The notes under the pieces: model-generated
What the model was told of the DNA's origin: nothing
Database searches by the model: none
Seen by the model: only the letters and a program-made list of their open reading frames with translations
Position numbers and translations under genes: made by a program
From: Pseudomonas caspiana
GTDB taxonomy: Bacteria > Pseudomonadota > Gammaproteobacteria > Pseudomonadales > Pseudomonadaceae
Reading direction: 5' to 3'
DNA length: 64,000 bases
Assembly (NCBI RefSeq): GCF_002158995.1
Contig: NZ_LOHF01000010.1
Location: forward strand, 75,805 to 139,804
Shown here: piece by piece, positions 34,773 to 42,915 of the stretch
Position numbering within the stretch: position 1 is the stretch's first letter
How the letters are laid out: each line of letters begins with the position of its first letter

Positions 34773-37700
34773 ATGTTTGAACGGTTGATCCAATTCGCAA
34801 TCGAGCAACGCATCGTCGTGATGCTTGCCGTGTTGCTCATGGCAGGGCTTGGCATTGCCAGCTACCAGAAACTGCCTATCGATGCTGTACCTGATATCAC
34901 CAACGTGCAGGTGCAGATCAACACCTCGGCTCCCGGTTTTTCGCCTCTGGAGACTGAGCAACGCGTGACCTTCTCGATTGAAACCAGCATGGCAGGCTTG
35001 CCAGGTTTGCAGCAGACCCGTTCTCTGTCGCGCTCGGGCCTGTCTCAGGTCACGGTGATTTTTGAAGACGGCACGGACTTGTTCTTTGCCCGCCAGTTGG
35101 TTGGCGAGCGTCTGCAAATTGCCAAGGATCAGTTGCCCGAAGGTGTCGATGCGGTCATGGGGCCGATCTCCACCGGGCTTGGCGAGATTTTTCTGTGGAC
35201 GGTAGAGGCCAAAGAGGGCGCGCTGAAGGAAGACGGCACGCCTTACACCCCGACCGATCTCCGGGTGATCCAGGACTGGATCATCAAGCCGCAATTACGC
35301 AACGTGCCGGGTGTGGCCGAGATCAACACCATCGGCGGTTTCGCCAAGCAGTATCAGATCGCGCCGGATCCGAAAAAACTGGCCGCGTACAAGCTGACCT
35401 TGAATGATCTGGTGGCCGCACTTGAGCGCAACAACGCCAACATTGGCGCGGGTTACATTGAGCGCGGCGGCGAGCAATTGCTGATTCGTGCGCCGGGTCA
35501 ACTGGGCACGGTGCAGGACATTGCCAACATCGTCATCGCCAACGTTCAGGGCACGCCGATCCGGGTCAGCAGCGTGGCCGACGTGGACATCGGTCAGGAG
35601 CTGCGCTCCGGCGCTGCCACCGAAAATGGCCGGGAAGTGGTGCTCGGTACGGTGTTCATGCTGATCGGCGAAAACAGCCGCACGGTTTCCCAGGCGGTCG
35701 CCGCGAAGCTGGCTGATATCAACCGTTCATTGCCTGAAGGTGTCGAAGCGATCACGGTTTATGACCGCACGAATCTGGTTGAAAAAGCCATCGCCACGGT
35801 GAAGAAGAACCTGATCGAAGGGGCCATTCTGGTCATCGCGATTCTGTTCCTGTTCCTCGGTAACATCCGTGCCGCGTTGATCACCGCGATGGTGATTCCA
35901 CTGGCCATGCTGTTCACCTTCACCGGAATGTTCACCAATAAAGTCAGTGCCAACCTGATGAGTCTCGGCGCGCTGGACTTCGGCATCATCGTCGACGGCG
36001 CCGTCGTGATCGTCGAAAACGCTATCCGGCGACTGGCTCACGCACAGCAGAAATACGGCCGGATGTTGACCCGCTCGGAACGCTTTCATGAAGTATTTGC
36101 CGCCGCCAAAGAAGCGCGTCGTCCGCTGATTTTCGGCCAGTTGATCATCATGGTTGTTTACTTGCCGATCTTCGCCTTGACGGGTGCCGAAGGCAAAATG
36201 TTCCACCCGATGGCCTTCACCGTGGTGATCGCGCTGTTGGGCGCCATGATCCTGTCGGTGACCTTTGTACCGGCGGCCATTGCCATGTTTGTCACCGGCA
36301 AGGTCAAGGAAGAAGAAGGCGTGGTAATGCGTACCGCGCGTCTGCGTTACGCGCCGGTTCTGAAGTGGGTACTGAGCCACCGGTCGATCGCGTTCTCCGT
36401 CGCTGTCGTGCTGATTGTGTTGTCCGGATTTACGGCAAGCCGTATGGGCAGTGAGTTTATTCCGAGCTTGAGTGAGGGCGACTTCGCGTTGCAGGCGCTG
36501 CGGGTGCCCGGCACCAGCTTGAGCCAGTCGGTGGACATGCAACAGCGTCTTGAGAAAGCCATCGTCGAAAAAATGCCGGAAGTCGAGCGAGTGTTTGCCC
36601 GCACGGGTACTGCGGAAATCGCTGCCGACCCGATGCCGCCGAATATCTCCGACAGTTACGTCATGCTCAAACCGCAAAGTGAATGGCCGGATCCAGGCAA
36701 GTCTCGCGAGGCATTAATTGCTGAGTTGCAGCAGGCCGCTGCGACGGTACCAGGCAGTAACTACGAGTTGTCGCAGCCGATTCAGTTGCGCTTCAACGAG
36801 CTGGTTTCAGGTGTGCGCAGCGACGTGGCGGTGAAGGTGTTCGGCGATGACATGGCGGTGCTGAACCAGACGGCCGCGAAAATCGCTGCGACCTTGCAGA
36901 AGGTGCCGGGCTCGTCCGAAGTCAAGGTCGAGCAGACTACGGGCTTGCCTGTGCTGACGATCAACATTGATCGTGACAAGGCCGCACGTTATGGCCTCAA
37001 TGTGGGCGATGTCCAGGATGCGATTGCCATCGCGGTAGGCGGGCGTCAGGCGGGTACTCTTTACGAAGGTGATCGCCGCTTTGACATGGTGGTGCGACTG
37101 TCGGAAACGCTGCGAACTGACGTGGCCGGACTCTCGAGTCTGCTGATTCCTGTGCCCGCGACGGCAAGCAGTGTTAATCAACAGATCAGCTTCATTTCCC
37201 TGTCCCAGGTGGCGAGCCTGGATCTGGTGCTGGGGCCGAACCAGATCAGCCGGGAAAACGGCAAGCGACTGGTTATCGTCAGCGCCAACGTGCGCGGTCG
37301 TGATCTTGGCTCGTTTGTTCAGGAGGCAGGGGAAACGATCAACAGCAATGTGCAGATCCCGGCGGGATACTGGACCAGTTGGGGCGGCCAGTTTGAACAG
37401 TTGCAGTCCGCTGCCAAGCGCCTGCAGATCGTCGTTCCGGTTGCGCTGTTGATGGTGTTGGCGTTGCTGTTCATGATGTTCAACAACCTGAAAGATGGCT
37501 TACTGGTTTTCACCGGTATTCCGTTTGCACTGACCGGCGGTGTCATGGCGCTCTGGTTGAGGGACATTCCACTGTCCATCTCGGCGGGAGTTGGCTTCAT
37601 CGCGTTGTCGGGTGTGGCGGTGCTGAACGGCCTGGTGATGATCTCGTTCATTCGCAACCTGCGCGAGGAAGGGCGTTCGCTGGGGGATGCGATCAACGAG

Positions 37701-37919
37701 GGGGCTTTGACACGCTTGCGCCCGGTGTTGATGACTGCGTTGGTGGCGTCGCTGGGCTTCATTCCTATGGCACTGGCGACTGGCACGGGGGCAGAAGTTC
37801 AGCGTCCGCTGGCAACCGTGGTGATCGGCGGGATACTGTCGTCGACCGCGCTGACGTTGTTGGTTCTGCCTGCGCTGTATCAATGGGCGCATCGTCGGGA
37901 AGAGGAGCAGACATCATAG
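34773..37919 (+). CDS. czcA: HME-RND heavy-metal efflux permease
   Basis: A 1048-residue inner-membrane proton/cation antiporter. TM4 bears the HME signature DFGIIVDGAVVIVEN at about 399-413, the form seen in divalent-cation (Zn/Co/Cd) exporters such as CzcA rather than the monovalent CusA type. The N-terminus MFERLIQFAIEQRIVVMLAV and DAVPDITNVQVQI are also CzcA-typical. Full length. It ends the operon and is followed by a strong terminator. With czcB and czcC it makes a complete trans-envelope pump. Confidence 0.94.
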   Translation: MFERLIQFAIEQRIVVMLAVLLMAGLGIASYQKLPIDAVPDITNVQVQINTSAPGFSPLETEQRVTFSIETSMAGLPGLQQTRSLSRSGLSQVTVIFEDGTDLFFARQLVGERLQIAKDQLPEGVDAVMGPISTGLGEIFLWTVEAKEGALKEDGTPYTPTDLRVIQDWIIKPQLRNVPGVAEINTIGGFAKQYQIAPDPKKLAAYKLTLNDLVAALERNNANIGAGYIERGGEQLLIRAPGQLGTVQDIANIVIANVQGTPIRVSSVADVDIGQELRSGAATENGREVVLGTVFMLIGENSRTVSQAVAAKLADINRSLPEGVEAITVYDRTNLVEKAIATVKKNLIEGAILVIAILFLFLGNIRAALITAMVIPLAMLFTFTGMFTNKVSANLMSLGALDFGIIVDGAVVIVENAIRRLAHAQQKYGRMLTRSERFHEVFAAAKEARRPLIFGQLIIMVVYLPIFALTGAEGKMFHPMAFTVVIALLGAMILSVTFVPAAIAMFVTGKVKEEEGVVMRTARLRYAPVLKWVLSHRSIAFSVAVVLIVLSGFTASRMGSEFIPSLSEGDFALQALRVPGTSLSQSVDMQQRLEKAIVEKMPEVERVFARTGTAEIAADPMPPNISDSYVMLKPQSEWPDPGKSREALIAELQQAAATVPGSNYELSQPIQLRFNELVSGVRSDVAVKVFGDDMAVLNQTAAKIAATLQKVPGSSEVKVEQTTGLPVLTINIDRDKAARYGLNVGDVQDAIAIAVGGRQAGTLYEGDRRFDMVVRLSETLRTDVAGLSSLLIPVPATASSVNQQISFISLSQVASLDLVLGPNQISRENGKRLVIVSANVRGRDLGSFVQEAGETINSNVQIPAGYWTSWGGQFEQLQSAAKRLQIVVPVALLMVLALLFMMFNNLKDGLLVFTGIPFALTGGVMALWLRDIPLSISAGVGFIALSGVAVLNGLVMISFIRNLREEGRSLGDAINEGALTRLRPVLMTALVASLGFIPMALATGTGAEVQRPLATVVIGGILSSTALTLLVLPALYQWAHRREEEQTS

Positions 37920-37941
37920 CGTTAGCATTGTGAATCAAAGG

Positions 37942-37970
37942 CCCGCGGCAGGTGACTGTTGCGGGTTTTT
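37942..37970 (+). terminator. Rho-independent terminator of czcCBA
   Basis: CCCGCGGCAG and CTGTTGCGGG pair (with two G-T pairs) around GTGA, followed by five T. It begins 22 bp after the czcA stop. Confidence 0.85.
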
Positions 37971-38047
37971 GTATAGACTCTGACTGCCTCTGTAAGAGTT
38001 GGCCCGCTGTCATTAATACGACGCTGTAGCAAAGCAAACATTGGACC

Positions 38048-38136
38048 TGTGGGAGCGCACGGGCACCGCGAGGCCGCGATAGCGGTGTATCAGGCAGGAC
38101 GCTATCGCTGCCTCGCGGTGCTCGTGAGCTCCTACA
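38048..38136. repeat. REP-type inverted repeat
   Basis: A TGTGGGAGCGCACGGGCACC arm and its inverted partner (ending TGAGCTCCTACA) enclose GCGAGGCCGCGATAGCGG-type sequence. It is the same subfamily as the tandem copies at 61906-62106. The remaining 37971-38258 shows nothing else. Confidence 0.8.
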
Positions 38137-38258
38137 GAACAGTATTTCAAATAAGAGAGTAGGGATTTGTTTTACAGAAGCCAACAAGTTGGTTTCTGCA
38201 GATCTGGCGGTTGTTGAGTTGATAGCGGTTTATCAGGCGATTTATGTTTATCAGAAGC

Positions 38259-38283
38259 AAAAAAAAGCGCCCCGAAGGACGCT
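38259..38283 (-). terminator. Rho-independent terminator of the small secreted protein
   Basis: On the minus strand AGCGTCC-TTCG-GGGCGCT is followed by eight T. It lies about 70 bp past the stop at 38353. A 9-bp inverted repeat, ATTCACCTT/AAGGTGAAT, at 38288-38330 stands between. Confidence 0.8.
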
Positions 38284-38352
38284 AAAGATTCACCTTGACC
38301 AAAGGAGCTTGTCAGCTGCTAAAGGTGAATAGAGTGGAACTGAATTTAATCC

Positions 38353-38562
38353 TTAACCTTTTTCAGGTTCATTAACCGACGTTTTCTTCTCGGTATTTAC
38401 AAGCCGCGATGATTCGCCGTTGATCTGATCGTTGAAGCGCTGCTCCTGGGCGATCTTGATTTTTTCAGCGGCCGGGCTGGCGCGCTCGCTTCCGTCGTGT
38501 GCCATTGCCACGGTGGATGAAAGGGCGGCGACTGTGAAGGCTATTGATTTGATCAGATTCAT
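38353..38562 (-). CDS. Small secreted protein, possibly PtrA-like
   Basis: A 69-residue protein with a clear signal peptide (MNLIKSIAFTVAALSSTVAM, ending AHA-like AMAHD), leaving about 47 charged residues with AAEKIKIAQEQRFNDQ. It recalls the short periplasmic PtrA-type proteins induced by copper in Pseudomonas, but this is only a resemblance. ATG 38562 opens the signal peptide; ATG 38574 is also in frame. It diverges from the DUF2790 gene, and the gap holds a box matching the one before czcC. A terminator follows. Confidence 0.6.
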   Translation of the reverse strand: MNLIKSIAFTVAALSSTVAMAHDGSERASPAAEKIKIAQEQRFNDQINGESSRLVNTEKKTSVNEPEKG

Positions 38563-38679
38563 CGTAATTACCATTCTGTTTAAGGGCAGTAACTGCGGAG
38601 TCTTGAAGCAACCTGCGTCGTGCTCCTCAGTGTTAGCGTTGAGTATAAATATCGAAGCTAACAGGGCGGTGAGTGAATA

Positions 38680-38695
38680 ATGACAATCTTGTTAT
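38680..38695. promoter_or_regulatory. CzcR/CusR-type binding box, second copy
   Basis: ATGACA (38680-38685), 4 bp, TGTTAT (38690-38695). Pattern and spacing equal the box at 31923-31938. It lies 118 bp after the start of the small secreted protein (minus) and 123 bp before the DUF2790 gene (plus), so it could serve either. Confidence 0.5.
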
Positions 38696-38817
38696 CAACG
38701 GTATTGGCGCAGGGTTATGTCTATTTTTGAATATTTCCAAATCGTCATTTTCGCGCAACGTCGCTGTTAGCAGCAGGCTGTTAAGTTTTAGTCACCCACT
38801 AAACGGAGACAGAGAAA

Positions 38818-39147
38818 ATGAAAATCACTCAATCGTTGTTGCTTGCCTTTGCAGTACTTGTTCCTGTTACCTCTTATGCTTCTACCGATCATGATCCGGT
38901 AGGTAGCAAGATTATCAAAGAGCACCAGACATTCGTCGCGGATTACGCTGCTGAAAAGAATCAAACGCCACCCGGTATCGTCAAGTATCAATACGGTATG
39001 AAAATGGATGTTGAAAAAGTTGTCCGCATGTCTTCGGTTTCTAAAACGTGCGGCGTCAACCCGCAGTTGATGACGTATGAAGACTCCAAAGGCACGTTGA
39101 AGACAGTCAAGTATCAAGTATTGAACGAGTGCAGAAATAAAAACTGA
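38818..39147 (+). CDS. DUF2790 family periplasmic protein
   Basis: A 109-residue precursor with a signal peptide (KITQSLLLAFAVLVPVTSYA) and a mature part with the DUF2790 pattern: YQYGMKMDVEKVVRMSSVSK, a Cys in KTCGVNPQLMTYEDSKG, and YQVLNEC at the end; the two Cys probably form a disulphide. The family is found almost only in Pseudomonas and its role is not known. ATG 38818 follows CGGAGACAGAGAAA. The CzcR-like box upstream ties it by inference to metal stress. Confidence 0.85.
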   Translation: MKITQSLLLAFAVLVPVTSYASTDHDPVGSKIIKEHQTFVADYAAEKNQTPPGIVKYQYGMKMDVEKVVRMSSVSKTCGVNPQLMTYEDSKGTLKTVKYQVLNECRNKN

Positions 39148-39229
39148 TGACAGGGTGTCTACAACCCGACCTGACATGCACCCCACCTGAACAGCAGCGC
39201 GGCTTTACTGGCCAGGAAGATAAATTTCT

Positions 39230-40177
39230 TCACGTGTTTTCCAGCCGCGCTGCCAACCCTTCGATAAATACGGTTTCAGCTCGACTCATGCGCTGTTCGC
39301 GGTTCCACAGCAAGTGAATATCAACATCAGCAACGCCCTCCAAAGGCGGCACTCGCCACAACAGGCCGTGTTCAACGTCGTCGACGACGACATGCTCGGG
39401 CAGGCATCCCAGACCAATCCCCGCAATGACCAGGCGCCTGATTTCTTCGAGGCTTGAAGAGGAGGCCACAATTCTTCCGCTGAACCCTTGCTGATCACGA
39501 AAAATAGTCAGGGGCGAAAGCATGCCGCCGATTTGATCACTGGTGAAACTGACAAAGTTTTCTGACTGCACATCGCTCTGACTGAGGTCGGTACGGCCGT
39601 ACAGCGGATGATTTCGGCCGCAGAAAAACACATAGCGCTGACGCTGAAACAGACGTTGCTCAAGCCTCGGTTGGGGGCGGCGATTGAGACTCAAGCCCAG
39701 AGTGGCGGTTTTCTCCAGCAGGGCGCTGACGATGTCGGAGCTGCGCATCACGTCCACTTCCAGATCTACCCGTGGATGCTGACGGTGGAACTCTGTGAGG
39801 AAGTTATCAAAGTTGCTCGATACGATGCGGCTGATCATCAACAAGCGCACTTTGCCAATCACTTCGTCACCCGGCATCTGCAAGGTGTTGCTGACTTGTG
39901 AGACCTGACCATAGATCTCACCGGCCAGAGCGAAGATTTTCACTCCGGCTTCGGTCAGGTCAAAACGTGGCCCGCGACGGGCGATGAGCTGACAACCCAG
40001 TTGTTCTTCCAGACGCTTGAGGGCCTGACTGACTGCCGGTTGGGTCAGGTGCATTCTGGCTGCTGCGCGGCTGATGCTCAGTTCCTGGCCGATGACCCGG
40101 AAGGTGCGTAGCAGGTTCCAGTCCAGGCGATCATTGAGCAAGGGAGAGATATCGCGAGAAGAGTCGGTCACGGCCAC
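39230..40177 (-). CDS. LysR-family regulator
   Basis: A 315-residue LysR protein. HTH at about 18-75 (LDWNLLRTFRVIGQELSISR, then RMHLTQPAVSQALKRLEEQL), effector domain to the end. The frame opens with GTG 40177; a second GTG at 40171 has GAGG 5 nt upstream and may be the true start. The dyad CTATAA-N7-TTATAG at 40182-40200 touches its start and fits a T-N11-A LysR site, implying autoregulation plus control of the divergent transporter/amidohydrolase operon. Confidence 0.9.
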   Translation of the reverse strand: MAVTDSSRDISPLLNDRLDWNLLRTFRVIGQELSISRAAARMHLTQPAVSQALKRLEEQLGCQLIARRGPRFDLTEAGVKIFALAGEIYGQVSQVSNTLQMPGDEVIGKVRLLMISRIVSSNFDNFLTEFHRQHPRVDLEVDVMRSSDIVSALLEKTATLGLSLNRRPQPRLEQRLFQRQRYVFFCGRNHPLYGRTDLSQSDVQSENFVSFTSDQIGGMLSPLTIFRDQQGFSGRIVASSSSLEEIRRLVIAGIGLGCLPEHVVVDDVEHGLLWRVPPLEGVADVDIHLLWNREQRMSRAETVFIEGLAARLENT

Positions 40178-40181
40178 CTCA

Positions 40182-40200
40182 CTATAATTGCGGCTTATAG
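40182..40200. promoter_or_regulatory. LysR-type (T-N11-A) dyad
   Basis: CTATAA and TTATAG are perfectly inverted around TTGCGGC; within it lies the T-N11-A core expected of LysR recognition sites. It is located between the LysR gene and the MHS transporter, immediately at the LysR start. Confidence 0.5.
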
Positions 40201-40328
40201 TTCGAATAATAAATAGAAATTTGACTGATTATGCCTTGTAGGCAAAAAATCAGTCCAGAGTCGCCAACAGAGCGGCCTCAGCAAGATCATTTCCTCCTGC
40301 CAAAAAAACTAACCAATGGAGTTGATTC

Positions 40329-41654
40329 ATGAAGCCTTCCGCTTCTGCGCAGCCACGCCGGGCTGCTGCCGCTGCGTTCATCGGTACGATGATCGAGTGG
40401 TACGACTTTTATATTTATGCCACCGCCGCCGCACTGGTATTCGGTCAGCTTTTTTTCCCCTCCGAAGATAAATTGTTCAGCACCATGGCCGCTTTCGGCA
40501 CCTTCGCTGTGGGCTTCTTCGCCCGGCCACTGGGCGGCATCGTCTTTGGTCACATCGGCGACCGTATCGGCCGCAAGAAGTCGCTGGTTATCACGTTGGT
40601 GATGATGGGCGTGGTCACGGTCTGTATCGGCTTGCTGCCGACTTATGCGCAAATCGGCGCAGCGGCACCGGTGTTGCTGATCCTGTTGCGTGTTGTGCAG
40701 GGCATTGCGGTCGGCGGCGAGTGGGGCGGCGCAGTCCTGATGGCGGGGGAACATGCGCCCAAAGGGCGGCGTAATTTCTTCGCGTCATTTGCGCAGTTGG
40801 GCAGCCCGGCAGGTTTGATCCTGTCGTTACTGGCGTTCAGTGCGGTGACGCGTCTTCCCGAAGAAGACTTGATGAGCTGGGGCTGGCGTCTGCCGTTTCT
40901 GGCCAGCGCAGCGCTACTGGTCGTCGGTTTGGCCATTCGCCTGGGCGTCAATGAATCGCCTGAGTTCCTCAATGACAAGGAGCAAGCGCGTCTGGACGTC
41001 GCCAAGTCTGGTCGTAAAGCACAGGCCCCGGTGTTTGAGGTGCTCAAGACCTCATGGCGACCGTTGTTGCTCTGCATCGGCGCAAACACGCTGGGCATCG
41101 CCGGTGTGTATTTCACCAACACCTTCATGATTGCTTACAGCACTCAGCAGTTGGGCCTGCCACGGTCGCTGATTCTGGAGTGTCTGTTCGTGGTGGCGAT
41201 CATCCAGTTCTGTATTCAGCCAGTCGCGGCATGGGTTGCGGAAAAAGTCGGTGCGACGCGCTTCTTGTGCGGCGTGACGATTCTGGCGATGGCATCGCCG
41301 TACCCGATGTTTATCCTGGTCAGCAGTGGTCAGGCGCCTTTGATCATTCTCGGGATCGCCCTGGCGGTGGTCTGCATGGCGTCGTTTTACGCGGTAATCG
41401 CTGGTTACGTCAGCGGTATGTTTGAAACACGGGTTCGCTACACCGCGATCTCCCTGGCGTATCAAGTATGTGGCGCGCTGGCCGGTGGTCTTACCCCATT
41501 GATTGGTACCTGGCTGGCGCATTCCTACCCCGGTCAATGGTGGCCGATGGCGGTTTTCTACAGCCTGATTGCGGGTACCTCGCTGATCTGCGTATTGGCA
41601 CTCGCCAAGCGACATGCCGCGGCGTTCGAACTGGAAACTGCTCGCCAAGCCTGA
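40329..41654 (+). CDS. MFS transporter, metabolite:H+ symporter (MHS) type
   Basis: A 441-residue inner-membrane importer. The opening AAAAAFIGTMIEWYDFYIYA at about 12-31 and GHIGDRIGRKKSLVITLVMM in loop 2-3 are characteristic of the MHS family (ShiA, KgtP, ProP). GGEWGGAVLMAGEHAPKGRR near 132-151 is equally typical. ATG 40329 has GGAG upstream. The acetylpolyamine amidohydrolase gene follows by 30 bp, so the cargo may be an acetylated polyamine or related amide; this is inference. Confidence 0.88.
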   Translation: MKPSASAQPRRAAAAAFIGTMIEWYDFYIYATAAALVFGQLFFPSEDKLFSTMAAFGTFAVGFFARPLGGIVFGHIGDRIGRKKSLVITLVMMGVVTVCIGLLPTYAQIGAAAPVLLILLRVVQGIAVGGEWGGAVLMAGEHAPKGRRNFFASFAQLGSPAGLILSLLAFSAVTRLPEEDLMSWGWRLPFLASAALLVVGLAIRLGVNESPEFLNDKEQARLDVAKSGRKAQAPVFEVLKTSWRPLLLCIGANTLGIAGVYFTNTFMIAYSTQQLGLPRSLILECLFVVAIIQFCIQPVAAWVAEKVGATRFLCGVTILAMASPYPMFILVSSGQAPLIILGIALAVVCMASFYAVIAGYVSGMFETRVRYTAISLAYQVCGALAGGLTPLIGTWLAHSYPGQWWPMAVFYSLIAGTSLICVLALAKRHAAAFELETARQA

Positions 41655-41684
41655 TTGGCGCGACCTACTGAATGAGGAACACCC

Positions 41685-42722
41685 ATGCTCAGTTTTTTTC
41701 ATCCGGAACAGCTTCTGCACTTTCCAAAAACTTACTACTCCCGTGGGCAAATGCGCACGCCCCAAGAGGTCCCGCAGCGCGCTCAGAATCTGCTGCAAGC
41801 GGTTCAGGGCCTGGCGTTTGATATTCAGCAACCGGCTGATTTCGGCCTCGATCCTTTGCTGGCGGTCCACAGCGATGCTTATCTGACGTTCCTGAAAGGC
41901 GCGCACACAGAATGGAAGAAGATGCCCGAGGATTGGGGCGATGAAGTGATGTCGAATATCTTCGTCCGTGAGCCCAATGCCTTGCGCGGAATTCTCGCTC
42001 AGGCTGCACGTTATCTGGCCGACGGCAGTTGCCCGGTGGGCGAGAACACTTGGCGCTCTGCGTACTGGTCTGCGCAAAGCGCCGTGGCGGCCGCCAAAGC
42101 CGTGCTCGACGGTGAGCCTGCAGCGTATGCTCTGTGCCGTCCGCCAGGCCATCACGCGCGCAAAGAGGCTGCAGGCGGATTTTGCTACATCAACAGTGCG
42201 GCAGTGGCGGCGCAGGTTTTACGCGATGGCTTTGAGCGTGTCGCGGTACTGGACACTGACATGCACCATGGTCAGGGGATTCAGGAAATCTTTTACGACC
42301 GCGATGATGTGCTGTACGTCTCCATTCATGGCGATCCGGAAAACTTCTATCCGGGCGTTGCCGGGTTTGATGACGAGCAGGGCGCTGGCGCCGGGGTTGG
42401 CTACAACGTGAACTTCCCGATGCCCCATGGCTCGCCTGAGTCGGTGTTCATGGACAAACTCGAGCAGGCGCTGCAAGCCGTCAAATCGTTTGATGCGCAG
42501 GTGTTGGTGTTGTCCCTGGGGTTCGATATTTACGAGCATGATCCGCAAAGCCAGGTGGCCGTGACCCGTGAAGGTTTCGCAAAACTCGGTGAGCGGATTC
42601 GCAGCCTGGGCTTGCCGTGCGTGATCGTGCAGGAAGGCGGTTATCACCTGGAAACCCTGGTCAGCAATGCCCATGCGTTTTTTGATGGGCCGCAGGTGTG
42701 GAAGGATGCAGTCAGGGGCTGA
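41685..42722 (+). CDS. Histone-deacetylase-family protein, acetylpolyamine amidohydrolase-like
   Basis: A 345-residue zinc amidohydrolase of the arginase/deacetylase superfamily. The catalytic His pair is H156-H157 in RPPGHHARKEAAGGFCYINS; zinc ligands are in LDTDMHHGQG (D190-H194 region) and GFDIYEHDP near 275. SIHGDPENFYPGVAGFDDEQ and the EGGYHLETL end match the acetylpolyamine branch, which removes acetyl groups from putrescine, spermidine or cadaverine derivatives. It forms an operon with the MHS transporter and is presumably controlled by the divergent LysR. Confidence 0.88.
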   Translation: MLSFFHPEQLLHFPKTYYSRGQMRTPQEVPQRAQNLLQAVQGLAFDIQQPADFGLDPLLAVHSDAYLTFLKGAHTEWKKMPEDWGDEVMSNIFVREPNALRGILAQAARYLADGSCPVGENTWRSAYWSAQSAVAAAKAVLDGEPAAYALCRPPGHHARKEAAGGFCYINSAAVAAQVLRDGFERVAVLDTDMHHGQGIQEIFYDRDDVLYVSIHGDPENFYPGVAGFDDEQGAGAGVGYNVNFPMPHGSPESVFMDKLEQALQAVKSFDAQVLVLSLGFDIYEHDPQSQVAVTREGFAKLGERIRSLGLPCVIVQEGGYHLETLVSNAHAFFDGPQVWKDAVRG

Positions 42723-42768
42723 CATAGGGCTCTATGGCGATTCTGTATTGGCCTGCAGATACAACTCC

Positions 42769-42857
42769 TGTGGGAGCCGAGCTTGCTCGCGATAAGCCTT
42801 GACGCGATTCACGCTAGATCGCAACCAGCCCCATCGCGAGCAAGCTCTGCTCCCACA
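42769..42857. repeat. REP-type inverted repeat
   Basis: Arms TGTGGGAGCCGAGCTTGCTC and onward (42769-42793) and its inverse (42833-42857) flank about 39 bp. It lies between two convergent genes. The GAGCTTGCTCGCGAT subtype recurs near 12642, 47542, 58654 and 63190. Confidence 0.85.
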
Positions 42858-42915
42858 AGAATCGCATTTCCTTTCGATAAATGTGTAGTGCTTGAGCGTT
42901 GCCTTGCCCTGTGCA

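Noticed and set aside
35727..36677. 316-codon open frame antisense to czcA
   Set aside because: It mirrors the codon pattern of czcA, is rich in His, Arg and Gln as expected of antisense frames in GC-rich DNA, and has no ribosome site.
41052..42155. 367-codon antisense frame across the MHS transporter and the amidohydrolase
   Set aside because: It crosses the end of one well-supported gene and the start of another; composition is typical of a shadow frame.
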